A DNA stretch of 43,760 nt from Candidatus Sulfobium mesophilum (GTDB lineage Bacteria; Nitrospirota; Thermodesulfovibrionia; Thermodesulfovibrionales; UBA6898), in assembly GCA_900302705.1 (NCBI GenBank), contig OUUY01000046.1, positions 1-43,760 on the forward strand, in the 5' to 3' direction. Positions 36,663 to 43,760 of the stretch are shown here, one piece after another (the stretch's first letter is position 1; each line of letters begins with the position of its first letter). A model generated the notes under the pieces. It had not been told where the DNA came from. It made no database searches and worked only from the letters and a program-made list of their open reading frames with translations. Both the position numbers and the translations under genes were made by a program.

Positions 36663-37741
36663 CGGGTACTTTCCGTCCTGAACATAATGAATGCGAATAT
36701 CCCAAGTACAAGAGTAGCTGCCCAGGCACCGGCATAATGGGGTATTCTCGAAGCCCTGGCTAAATTTTCACCGTATATGAGGATCACATAGTAAAGTGTA
36801 AAAACCAGGAGCCCTATTGCCAACCCCCCCAGCCTGCCTGATTTGCCTGACATCGATGAAAGGGGAGGGCCAAGGAAAACGAGGACGAGGCAGACTAAAG
36901 GCAGGGACAGACGCCGGTGGAACTCCAGATAGAAAGATGTTCGCGTCCTTTCTGTATCTGAATGCCTGGCCTCCCGGAGGAGCTGAGAAGGTGTAAATTC
37001 GACTTTTTTCGGCGCGGAAGATTGGGCATCAAGTGAAAGGGCCATTTTGTATACCTTGAAGAAAAGTTCCGTGGTGTTGCTACCCTTTGAGATATTCATA
37101 TATCCGTCTTGCAGGTATAGCCCGATTGTTGAACCATCTTGCAGAAATATCTTCCCTTCCTTTGCTATCAATACGCGTGGCTCATCCTTTGAACGGGTAT
37201 CGTAAATGAAAATGCCGTCCAGGGTATCAGGCGTTTTTTTCCCTTTCACGAGTATGACTAAGTCCTTAAACGATGTGTTGAAAGTCCCTTCTTCTATGGC
37301 GAGCGTTGATCTTACCGCGATGATTCTCGTTATCTCTTCCCTCAACCGGACGCTGCTGACAGGGCCAAGGAAAAAGCTAACCGTGATACTTGCAAGAAAA
37401 CAGGCAAGTCCGAAAATCATAACCGGGAAAGAAATCATCATGTAATCCATGCCGGCTGTTTTTAGGATGATTATTTCACTGTTTAGGTGCATCCTGCCGT
37501 AAACCAGCAGAACCGAAAGCAGCAAGGACATCGGAATTGTCAGCATGAGAATCTGGGGTTGCAGATAAATGATAACCCTGAGCATATCAGTAACCGTTGC
37601 ACCGACCCCGGAGAGGAGTCTGCTTAGCCGGAGAATTTTTTCCATCATCAGGATGCAGTTCAGGAATGCCAGGGTAAGAAGAAATGTAAGGATGAGGTCT
37701 TTAATAACCGACCTGTATATTATTTTTGGCATAGATGTCAT
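36659..37741 (-). CDS. lptF: LPS export ABC transporter permease LptF
   Basis: This permease of about 360 residues has the same layout as its downstream partner: an N-terminal helix group (IIYRSVIKDLILTFLLTLAF), a periplasmic domain and three C-terminal helices. The family starts directly before the first helix, so I use ATG 37741 (or 37732, three codons later); an upstream in-frame start at 37882 would add an unlikely 47-residue extension. No good ribosome-binding site is visible. It forms an operon with lptG. Confidence 0.9.
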   Translation of the reverse strand: MTSMPKIIYRSVIKDLILTFLLTLAFLNCILMMEKILRLSRLLSGVGATVTDMLRVIIYLQPQILMLTIPMSLLLSVLLVYGRMHLNSEIIILKTAGMDYMMISFPVMIFGLACFLASITVSFFLGPVSSVRLREEITRIIAVRSTLAIEEGTFNTSFKDLVILVKGKKTPDTLDGIFIYDTRSKDEPRVLIAKEGKIFLQDGSTIGLYLQDGYMNISKGSNTTELFFKVYKMALSLDAQSSAPKKVEFTPSQLLREARHSDTERTRTSFYLEFHRRLSLPLVCLVLVFLGPPLSSMSGKSGRLGGLAIGLLVFTLYYVILIYGENLARASRIPHYAGAWAATLVLGIFAFIMFRTESTR

Positions 37742-38003
37742 TTTAGCACAAAGGTCAGTCGGTTTAGGGCCGCGGGCAGGCTTCGTGCAAGGAGATATTG
37801 TCTCATATTTGCAAAGAGACTGTTGAAAAATAGATACATAGATAAGTTGGTATCGGATCGACTCTGGGTCAACATAATACATTGTAAATAAAGGATATTT
37901 TTAGCAAAAATCTGCTTTTCACGGAATGTGGGAAGATTGGCCTTTTTCTTGCACATAATCAGGATGCCTATTGTAAGAATGATAAAAGGCAAACAAAAAA
38001 TTC

Positions 38004-38033
38004 TTGACAAACTATGAGACGGAATGATATAAA
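38004..38033 (+). promoter_or_regulatory. Sigma-70 promoter of the porin gene
   Basis: TTGACA (38004-38009) and TATAAA (38028-38033) are separated by 18 bases. The predicted transcript start is near 38040, about 240 bases before the translational start, so the mRNA has a long untranslated leader. Confidence 0.7.
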
Positions 38034-38200
38034 TTTGCAATTTAAAGCCGCAGATGTTGATTATTTTTCTATATATTTTGCACTCAGCTTCCATGGGAGG
38101 CAGAACCTTTTATGGGGAGGTGATAAAGAAGTCAATAAGGCTGTCAACAGAAATTTCGCAGTAATTATGGAAAATCCGCCCTTGGCGGACAAAATATCTT

Positions 38201-38265
38201 TAGTTAGCTGTTAGTTGTTAGATTTTATAGTCCCTAACTTCTAATGTCTAACTTACAACTTCAAA
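38201..38265. repeat. GTTAG-rich imperfect inverted repeat in the porin leader
   Basis: AGTTAGCTGTTAGTTGTTAG is followed by CTAACTTCTAATGTCTAAC and TTACAAC, giving several alternative hairpins (for example GTTAGTTGTTAGA against TCTAACTTACAAC, with 9 of 13 paired). The low-complexity composition suggests a dispersed intergenic repeat. A role in mRNA folding ahead of the ribosome-binding site AAGGAGGG (38267-38274) is possible. Confidence 0.4.
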
Positions 38266-38282
38266 GAAGGAGGGTTAGCAAA

Positions 38283-39629
38283 TTGAAAAAGGTTTTAGCG
38301 ATAATTTTAGGCGCAATATTTGTATTAAGTTTTGCAGCTAGTGCCTTTGCTATTCACGCTGAGATTCCGTCAGAGACGCAGGCTGTAGTAGCAAGGAGCA
38401 CAACCCAGATCACCATCGACGGTGAAATAAGGACAAGGGGCTGGTACCAGAAGAATATCAATTACGGTCCGGCTGGGACAGGCATACCTAATGGATTCAC
38501 CGGCGGTTCGGCCGGTCTGCCAGTCGATTCTTCCTCAGAGGCTTGGTATGACCAGAGGATAAGGCTTTCAGTCGACGCGAAGGTCACCCCGAACGTTGAA
38601 GGTTACATTCAGCTCGAATCAGGCTCAGGCCAGAATGATCTTTATACATGGGGCAATTTCAACTCCAAGCCGACCGGCATAAGCGTGCTTCAGGCATGGT
38701 TGCTTTACAGCGGCCAGGGCCTCTTCGGATTCCCGGCTGGGCTTAAGATCGGCCATATGCCTCTTGCCCTCGGTGAGAAGCAGTTCTTCGATCACACCAA
38801 GTTCGGCGATGACGCTATCGTATTTTTCATGGATCCCATGAAGGAACTCCATATAGCACTTCTGTCGGTAAAGTTCCTTGAAAACAGCAGGTTCGTCAAT
38901 ACAGACGACCTCGACGGTTATGTCGGCCTGGCCGTTTACAAATTGGACCCCAAGAACACTCTCGGCATCAACTACACCTTCCTTACTGCATCGTCAGGGG
39001 CAGGTCCAGTTGCCGGCAAGTCGGAGTCTAACGTCGAACTGCACGCAAACGGCGATATCTCCGGCTTAATATACAAGGCTTCGGTCGACTTCCAGTTCGG
39101 GAAAAAGTTCGAAAATAAGGGACTGGAAATAAAAGCGAAGGGCTGGGGCGCCATGCTCGGTCTCGGATATCAGTGGGATTGGGCTGGCTTAAGGTTTGGC
39201 GGCGCCTATGGAAGCGGCGACGATATAGATAGCAAAGGTGAAAAGAGATTCGACACCTTCTTGGGCAACGATCAGCACTACACCTTGGTTTATGAATATA
39301 GGGTCGCTTCAGCAGCAGGCACTATAAACACCGGTATCAGCAATACGACCTACCTGAATCTGGGCCTGGATGTTGCTCCTATGAAGGACCTGAAGGCTTC
39401 TCTTGACGGTTACTATCTGAGGGCTACAAAGGCCACCTTTGAAACTCAGTCCAAAAACATCGGGTGGGAAGTTGACGCAAAGGCTATTTACAACATAGCA
39501 AAAAATCTCACATATCAGATTGACGCAGGCGTCCTCTTTGCAGGAAAATTCTATGAAGGCGCTGGCGAGTTAGGTTTAGACAAAAAGAATGCAACAGTTG
39601 TCAGACATGCAATAACACTCAGCTTCTAA
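38283..39629 (+). CDS. Outer-membrane beta-barrel porin
   Basis: This protein of about 448 residues begins with a signal peptide (MKKVLAIILGAIFVLSFAASAFA, residues 1-23, cleavage after AFA). The mature part is rich in alternating strands and glycine, with aromatic girdles (ITIDGEIRTRGWYQK, KVTPNVEGYIQLESG, GLGYQWDWAGLRFGGAYGSG) and ends in Phe (AITLSF), all typical of an outer-membrane porin. I place the start at TTG 38283, eight bases after AAGGAGGG; an ATG at 38244 would put a charged tail before the signal peptide. Substrate is unknown. It has its own promoter and a strong terminator, so it is probably an abundant single-gene transcript. Confidence 0.85.
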   Translation: MKKVLAIILGAIFVLSFAASAFAIHAEIPSETQAVVARSTTQITIDGEIRTRGWYQKNINYGPAGTGIPNGFTGGSAGLPVDSSSEAWYDQRIRLSVDAKVTPNVEGYIQLESGSGQNDLYTWGNFNSKPTGISVLQAWLLYSGQGLFGFPAGLKIGHMPLALGEKQFFDHTKFGDDAIVFFMDPMKELHIALLSVKFLENSRFVNTDDLDGYVGLAVYKLDPKNTLGINYTFLTASSGAGPVAGKSESNVELHANGDISGLIYKASVDFQFGKKFENKGLEIKAKGWGAMLGLGYQWDWAGLRFGGAYGSGDDIDSKGEKRFDTFLGNDQHYTLVYEYRVASAAGTINTGISNTTYLNLGLDVAPMKDLKASLDGYYLRATKATFETQSKNIGWEVDAKAIYNIAKNLTYQIDAGVLFAGKFYEGAGELGLDKKNATVVRHAITLSF

Positions 39630-39652
39630 GCATAACTTAGAGGTGGTTTTTG

Positions 39653-39682
39653 AAAGGCGGGTCATTGACCCGCCTTTTTTTT
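39653..39682 (+). terminator. Strong rho-independent terminator after the porin gene
   Basis: AAAGGCGGGTC (39653-39663) and GACCCGCCTTT (39667-39677) form a perfect 11-bp stem with a three-base loop, followed by an unbroken T-run ending at 39682. It is 23 bases after the porin stop codon. Confidence 0.93.
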
Positions 39683-39775
39683 GCAGTTTTGAATTTTGAT
39701 TTTTCTTAGGGTATAGTACTAAGACGCTGTAAATAAGAAAGCCTCGGATATTCTTTGTCATGACTCGTTAGTTGG

Positions 39776-40759
39776 ATGATGAATTGTCATAAAATCATAG
39801 AAAAATTCGGAAAGAGCCGCATTCTTGTGATAGGCGACCTTATCCTTGACCATTATATATGGGGTAATGTCCGCCGGATATCACCTGAGGCGCCTGTGCC
39901 TGTAGTGGAGGTCACAAGGGAGAGCTTTATGCTCGGTGGCGCTGCAAATGTTGCCCACAACATTATTGCGATGGGGGGAAAAGCATCTGTTATAGGCATC
40001 ATGGGAAGTGACATCGCCGGAAAAACACTATTGGACATGCTTACCGAGAAGGGTGTGGATTGCAGCGGTATTTTCACTGAAAACAGACCAACGACAGTTA
40101 AGACAAGGGTCATTGCTCATAACCAGCAGGTCGTAAGGTTTGACCGTGAGGATAGTCAGTATGTAGGCGGTTCGTTATTAAAGGGCATTATGAGTTATAT
40201 AAAATCGGCAAGCCCTGATCACGATGCTGTCATCGTATCTGACTATAAGAAGGGCATGGTGTCAAGGAATCTGATCAGAGGAATTTTGGGGGATTCAAAA
40301 AAAACAGGGAGATCAGGAACACAAGCAGGACTGTTTGTGGCTGTCGACCCCAAGATTGGTCATTTCGATATGTATAAAGGAATATCGCTCATAACACCTA
40401 ATATTATGGAGGCATCGAGCGGTTCAGGAATTGAGATCAGGGACGAAAAAACCCTCCTTCGGGCCGGGGAGACTCTTATGAAAAAACTCGGATGTGAATC
40501 TGTACTGATAACACGCGGTGAACAAGGAATGAGTCTCTTTGAAAGGAGAGGCGCAACGCATATTCCAACGGTTGCCAGGAAGGTATATGATGTAACCGGC
40601 GCCGGGGATACGGTTATCTCGGCCTTTACTCTGGCCTATGTCTCTGGTGCCAGCATGAAGGAGGCCGCTGTCATCGCAAATCACGCGGCCGGTGTCGTGG
40701 TTGGGGAAGTAGGTACGGCGGTGGCCTCACCTGATCAGATAATGGAATCATTTCGATAA
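39776..40759 (+). CDS. rfaE1: D-glycero-beta-D-manno-heptose-7-phosphate kinase (HldE N-terminal type)
   Basis: This 327-residue PfkB-family sugar kinase phosphorylates heptose-7-phosphate at C1 in the ADP-heptose route to the LPS inner core. Diagnostic segments are ILVIGDLILDHYIWGNV, SPEAPVPVVEV, GGAANVAHNI and the catalytic DVTGAGDTVISAF. The C-terminal cytidylyl/adenylyltransferase domain of bifunctional HldE is absent, so a separate HldC/RfaE2 is expected elsewhere. The start may be ATG 39776 or the adjacent ATG 39779. Confidence 0.92.
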   Translation: MMNCHKIIEKFGKSRILVIGDLILDHYIWGNVRRISPEAPVPVVEVTRESFMLGGAANVAHNIIAMGGKASVIGIMGSDIAGKTLLDMLTEKGVDCSGIFTENRPTTVKTRVIAHNQQVVRFDREDSQYVGGSLLKGIMSYIKSASPDHDAVIVSDYKKGMVSRNLIRGILGDSKKTGRSGTQAGLFVAVDPKIGHFDMYKGISLITPNIMEASSGSGIEIRDEKTLLRAGETLMKKLGCESVLITRGEQGMSLFERRGATHIPTVARKVYDVTGAGDTVISAFTLAYVSGASMKEAAVIANHAAGVVVGEVGTAVASPDQIMESFR

Positions 40760-40785
40760 TGGGCATCATATAAAGTGGTTATCAC

Positions 40786-41829
40786 ATGAAAAGACATCGG
40801 GCTGTTGCTTTATATTCCGGGGGGCTTGACAGCACACTTGCGATTCTCGCGGTCCTGCGGCAGGGCATTGAAGTGAAGGCGGTGACGTTTATGAATCACT
40901 TCGGCTGCGATGTATCTGACAGGTCGTCCTGCTCTAAGAACCCTTTTGCTGCGGCGGAAAAATTCGGCTTTGAAGTGAAGATGAGTCATCTGTCCTGGAA
41001 ATTCCTGGATATTGTGAAGAGCCCCAAGTTCGGCCACGGCAAGAACATGAATCCGTGCGTTGACTGCAGGATCCTTATGCTAAGAGAGGCAAAAGAATTC
41101 ATGGAAATGAGCGATGCCGAATTCATTGTCACGGGAGAAGTGCTTGGTCAGAGGCCCATGAGCCAGAGGCGTGATTCGTTGAACATTATAGACAGAGAGT
41201 CCGGTTTGAGAGGTTCTGTGTTGAGGCCCTTGAGCGCTAAATTGCTGAAACCTACAGTCCCTGAGGAGCAAGGCATTATAGACAGGGAACTGCTTTATGA
41301 TTTTGGTGGTCGGTCGAGAAAGCCGCAGATGGCGTTGGCTGAAGAATTTGGCCTGACGGAATATCCGGCCCCTGCGGGAGGGTGTCTTTTGACAGAGCCG
41401 AATTATGCATACCGGCTGCGGGAACTTCTCGACCACAACCCCAATCCTTCCTATCTTGATCTTCAGTTGTTAAGAATCGGCAGGCATTTCAGGATATCCC
41501 CCGGCTGCAAGGTGATCGTAGGAAGGGACCATTCGGAAAACGATGCTCTCCTCAAACTTTCTGATGGGAAGAGTCCCCTGATGAGAGTCCTCGGGCATGG
41601 GAGTCCATTGACTTTGCTAGTGGGAAGAACTGATGAACAGGCCATCAGGACCGCCGCAGCACTCTGTGCCCGTTACTCCGACGCCAGAAAGCTTGGAGAT
41701 GTCGATGTAAGAGTTATAAGCGGTGTTAGCGAGGGTCTCCATATTTGCGTGATTCCGGCAGTGGACTTCAATATTGAACAATTCAAGATCGAAAAGAAGG
41801 TCCGGGACCGATCTCTTCAGCGAACCTGA
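40786..41829 (+). CDS. PP-loop ATPase related to ThiI/MnmA tRNA thiolases
   Basis: This 347-residue protein starts with an adenine-nucleotide alpha-hydrolase domain: the SGGLDSTLA PP-loop, the NPCVDCRILM motif (as in the MnmA Cys region) and a second Cys in PAGGCLLTEPNYAYRL. The C-terminal part (about 220-340) resembles the NFACT-R-like domain found in this family (LRIGRHFRISPGCKVIVGRD). A role in tRNA sulfuration is likely from the motifs, but the target base is unknown. Members are often annotated as tRNA-uridine 2-sulfurtransferase. It lies 26 bases after the heptose kinase gene. Confidence 0.8.
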   Translation: MKRHRAVALYSGGLDSTLAILAVLRQGIEVKAVTFMNHFGCDVSDRSSCSKNPFAAAEKFGFEVKMSHLSWKFLDIVKSPKFGHGKNMNPCVDCRILMLREAKEFMEMSDAEFIVTGEVLGQRPMSQRRDSLNIIDRESGLRGSVLRPLSAKLLKPTVPEEQGIIDRELLYDFGGRSRKPQMALAEEFGLTEYPAPAGGCLLTEPNYAYRLRELLDHNPNPSYLDLQLLRIGRHFRISPGCKVIVGRDHSENDALLKLSDGKSPLMRVLGHGSPLTLLVGRTDEQAIRTAAALCARYSDARKLGDVDVRVISGVSEGLHICVIPAVDFNIEQFKIEKKVRDRSLQRT

Positions 41830-41886
41830 TATTTAAGATTTGATTTTGCATTCAGGATCGGAAGCGCTGTCTCACCTGCGGGTTAT

Positions 41887-43503
41887 TTAATGCTTTTCAT
41901 TTATCCAATACGGATGGGAGATATCTTCAAATATTGACATGGCCGCAGCTGCCCCTTGCCCCACTGCAGTTACTATCTGTTTAAAGCCCCCGGTAATATC
42001 TCCTGCAGCATAGATGCCCGGCACATTGGTTCTGTGGGCATGGTCGACTTTTACATAGCCTTCCTCATCAGTATCGACGCCCAGTTTGTTCGCCAGTTCG
42101 TTATTCGGCACGTATCCGATTGCGATGAAGACCCCATCTACATTGAGTGTGCTGACGGATTTGTTCGTGAGGTTTTCAAGTACCACATGTGTGACGAGTT
42201 TTTCTCCCTTTATCTCATTGACAATGGAATTCCAGATTATGGGAATCCTGTTGTCAGCAAGGCTTTGTTGAAGAATTTGTTCGGCCCTAAGTTTATCTCT
42301 CCTGTGGACGACTGTGACGTCCACCCCGATGTTTTTAAGGTACAGTGCTTCGGTGGCGGCGGTGTTTCCTCCGCCGACAACAATGACCTTTTTGCCATCC
42401 TTGAAAAAGTATCCGTCGCAAGCAGCGCAGTAGCTTACCCCTCTCCCCTGATACTGCTTCTCTCCCGGCACGTCCAGTTTTTTGCTTTCGACGCCCGCCG
42501 CGATCAGGACAGCCTTCGCGGAATATCTGGCCTTGTTCGTGATGACTTCGAATACATCATCCTTCTTCATTATGTCTAATACTTCTTCACCGTCGTGAAT
42601 ATCAGTATAGTTGATGGCCTGTTGCGCCATCATGTCCATCAGGGTTTTGCCTGCAATGCGCGTAAAGGCGGGATAATTTTCTACCACGGGTGTGACGGCA
42701 ACTTGACCGCCGATATTGGCTTTTTCTATAACGATAGACTTAAGACCGCTTCGCTCGGTATAAATAGCGGCCGTCAGACCGGCTGGCCCCGCTCCTATTA
42801 TTACGACGTCCTTCTCAGTGCCTTCGTGAAGCTCGGTTTCCTTGACCTGAACAGGCGCGGCGGTTATAACTTCCTCGACAAATACTTCTTCTGGCTGTAG
42901 GCCGGGCGCAACTAGCTGATCATTTACAAAAGTCTGCGGAACGGAGACTGCACCGTATTGTGAAGCCAGGTCTCTGTTTTCATAAATTTCTATCATCTCA
43001 GCTGATACCAGGTCGGGTTTCCTGATAGCCGCGGAAATTGCAAGAGCCGCCTGCTGCGGGCAATAAGGACAGGTTGGGCTCACGAACACTTTAATTGCTC
43101 GCTTATCTCTAAGGTCGGCTAATCTTTCATTCGACTGTTCCGAAAATATTGTGCTTCCGGTTGACGCCATAATGATAGATAAAAGCAGGGTGCGAGTCTC
43201 CTCTCCAGCCGGTGCTCCGGTAAATCGGATATTATATTTGTCAGGCTGAACGAGGATCGTTGGGGTCCTGGATACGCCATATTTTTGAGTGGTGTCCTCT
43301 GTAATTTTTTCGAATACGGGCTTAATCTTCGCAGTTGTTTCAGCAAGTTCGCTCAGCAGGTTGACCGAATATTCATTAAAGGGTTTGTTGTCCTTATCAT
43401 CTGTAAATAAAATAATTTTGACATCGTCAATAAGTTGGGCGAATTCCCTACGAAGGACCTTGCGTGACTCCTCGGGGATTAAAAGTTGTTTTTTTTGCTT
43501 CAT
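41887..43503 (-). CDS. Protein disulfide oxidoreductase-thioredoxin reductase fusion
   Basis: This 538-residue flavoprotein combines two thioredoxin-fold domains with a thioredoxin reductase. Domain 1 (about 1-115) keeps the cis-Pro (SRTPTILV), but its active-site position reads FTDDKDNKPFNEY without any Cys. Domain 2 (about 125-215) has CPYC at 145-148 and SVPQT. The reductase part has the FAD loop IGAGPAGLTAAIY, the redox pair CAAC in SYCAACDGYFF, GGGNTAATEAL with HRRDKLRAE (NADPH-type) and the AAGDITGGFKQ FAD motif. ATG 43503 is preceded by TGGAGA at good spacing; longer starts (43533, 43548) add non-conserved residues. It resembles the AhpF layout and probably passes electrons from NADPH to peroxiredoxin or protein disulfides. 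Confidence 0.92.
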   Translation of the reverse strand: MKQKKQLLIPEESRKVLRREFAQLIDDVKIILFTDDKDNKPFNEYSVNLLSELAETTAKIKPVFEKITEDTTQKYGVSRTPTILVQPDKYNIRFTGAPAGEETRTLLLSIIMASTGSTIFSEQSNERLADLRDKRAIKVFVSPTCPYCPQQAALAISAAIRKPDLVSAEMIEIYENRDLASQYGAVSVPQTFVNDQLVAPGLQPEEVFVEEVITAAPVQVKETELHEGTEKDVVIIGAGPAGLTAAIYTERSGLKSIVIEKANIGGQVAVTPVVENYPAFTRIAGKTLMDMMAQQAINYTDIHDGEEVLDIMKKDDVFEVITNKARYSAKAVLIAAGVESKKLDVPGEKQYQGRGVSYCAACDGYFFKDGKKVIVVGGGNTAATEALYLKNIGVDVTVVHRRDKLRAEQILQQSLADNRIPIIWNSIVNEIKGEKLVTHVVLENLTNKSVSTLNVDGVFIAIGYVPNNELANKLGVDTDEEGYVKVDHAHRTNVPGIYAAGDITGGFKQIVTAVGQGAAAAMSIFEDISHPYWINEKH

Positions 43504-43531
43504 ATATCTCCAGGCTATTGATTTTTTATTC

Positions 43532-43537
43532 ATTTTA
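43532..43537 (-). promoter_or_regulatory. Possible extended -10 element for the thioredoxin reductase fusion gene
   Basis: On the minus strand the sequence reads TGTAAAAT, an extended -10 element. The predicted start is about 22 bases before the translational start at 43503. No convincing -35 box is visible. Confidence 0.35.
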
Positions 43538-43604
43538 CACGAAAACAACTGGAAATGTTATTTTAGTATCATATCTTGGCTGACTTACTGGTCCTTAAAA
43601 ATAT

Positions 43605-43656
43605 TTGACACCTTCCCCTGCTTTTCTTGACAAACAATATTCCATTAAGGTACATT
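43605..43656 (+). promoter_or_regulatory. rRNA operon promoter region
   Basis: TTGACA (43627-43632) and TACATT (43651-43656) are separated by 18 bases. A second TTGACA at 43605-43610 lies 22 bases upstream without a clear -10 of its own and may be a tandem or decoy element. The predicted transcript starts near 43663, about 70 bases before mature 16S rRNA. Confidence 0.65.
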
Positions 43657-43663
43657 AGTTACT

Positions 43664-43677
43664 CGTTCTTTGAAAAC
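43664..43677 (+). promoter_or_regulatory. boxA-like antitermination element in the rRNA leader
   Basis: CGTTCTTTGAAAAC matches the boxA consensus found in bacterial rRNA leaders, where the Nus factors bind to suppress early termination. Its position between promoter and 16S rRNA is as expected. Confidence 0.6.
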
Positions 43678-43734
43678 TAGAAAAGGTGCGTAGCATACCT
43701 GACAATTCCATCGAAATTTTTGAGTAACCAGAAA

Positions 43735-43760
43735 TCAAATGAGAGTTTGATCCTGGCTCA
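43735..43760 (+). rRNA. rrs: 16S ribosomal RNA, 5' end (partial)
   Basis: AGAGTTTGATCCTGGCTCA at 43742-43760 is the universally conserved 5' region of bacterial 16S rRNA (E. coli positions 8-26). The gene continues past the window end. The exact 5' end is set by analogy with E. coli. Confidence 0.95.

Larger units (their letters stand above)
37742..38282. other. 541-base intergenic region between lptF and porin gene
   Basis: I see no convincing gene here. The region holds the porin promoter (38004-38033), a leader of about 240 bases, a perfect TCCGCC/GGCGGA hairpin (38175-38189), and a GTTAG-rich imperfect inverted repeat (about 38201-38265). On the minus strand TTGCTA followed after 15 bases by TACAAT (around 37880-37906) may be a promoter for lptFG, with weak support. 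A short reading frame at 38014-38214 overlaps the promoter and lacks a ribosome-binding site. Confidence 0.6.

Noticed and set aside
38014-38214. Possible 66-codon leader peptide before the porin
   Set aside because: It begins inside the predicted -35/-10 region, has no ribosome-binding site and no recognisable sequence.
1-43760. CRISPR array, insertion sequence, prophage or integron
   Set aside because: No regularly spaced direct repeats, transposase, integrase or phage genes were seen; the window reads as stable core genome.

Overview
The window is a chromosomal, core-genome stretch of a Gram-negative bacterium. LPS export permeases (LptF and LptG), a heptose kinase and an outer-membrane porin indicate a diderm. 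The mix of genes suggests an anaerobic or microaerophilic lineage of Nitrospirota or Desulfobacterota type: a 14-subunit complex I, an Hnd-type NAD(P)-linked flavoprotein module, a heme-c sensor kinase, many sigma-54 activators, a GH57 branching enzyme and a fused protein disulfide oxidoreductase/thioredoxin reductase. This placement is inference; no 16S sequence beyond the first bases is available.

Region 1 (1-7131, minus strand) is the most unusual part. Read in the direction of transcription it encodes a membrane histidine kinase with two c-type heme motifs in its extracytoplasmic loop, a stand-alone receiver, an NtrC-type sigma-54 activator, a receiver fused to a GcvH-like domain that has lost the lipoyl lysine, a receiver fused to a NuoE/HndA [2Fe-2S] subunit, an HndB-like [2Fe-2S] protein, and an HndC/NuoF-like flavoprotein cut by the window edge. 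A good sigma-54 promoter candidate and upstream dyad sites lie between the activator and the receiver-GcvH gene. I infer a redox-sensing circuit that controls synthesis of an NAD(P)-linked electron-transfer complex and may also act on the complex directly through receiver domains built into its subunits.

Region 2 (7226-21758, plus strand) is a complete nuoABCDEFGHIJKLMN operon, divergent from region 1, with a clear sigma-70 promoter. Its NuoG is formate-dehydrogenase-like but lacks the catalytic Mo ligand.

Region 3 (21976-32933) holds typA/bipA, a convergent ntrB-ntrC-like pair, the macromolecular-synthesis cluster rpsU-yqeY-dnaG-rpoD, tRNA-Met(CAT), a coiled-coil zinc-ribbon protein, RNase P RNA and a LysR regulator.

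Region 4 (32942-43760) holds a GH57 alpha-glucan branching enzyme, a class IV aminotransferase, lptG and lptF, a porin with a long leader and strong terminator, an HldE-type heptose kinase, a PP-loop tRNA-thiolation-like protein, the disulfide oxidoreductase/thioredoxin reductase fusion, and finally an rRNA promoter with the first bases of 16S rRNA.
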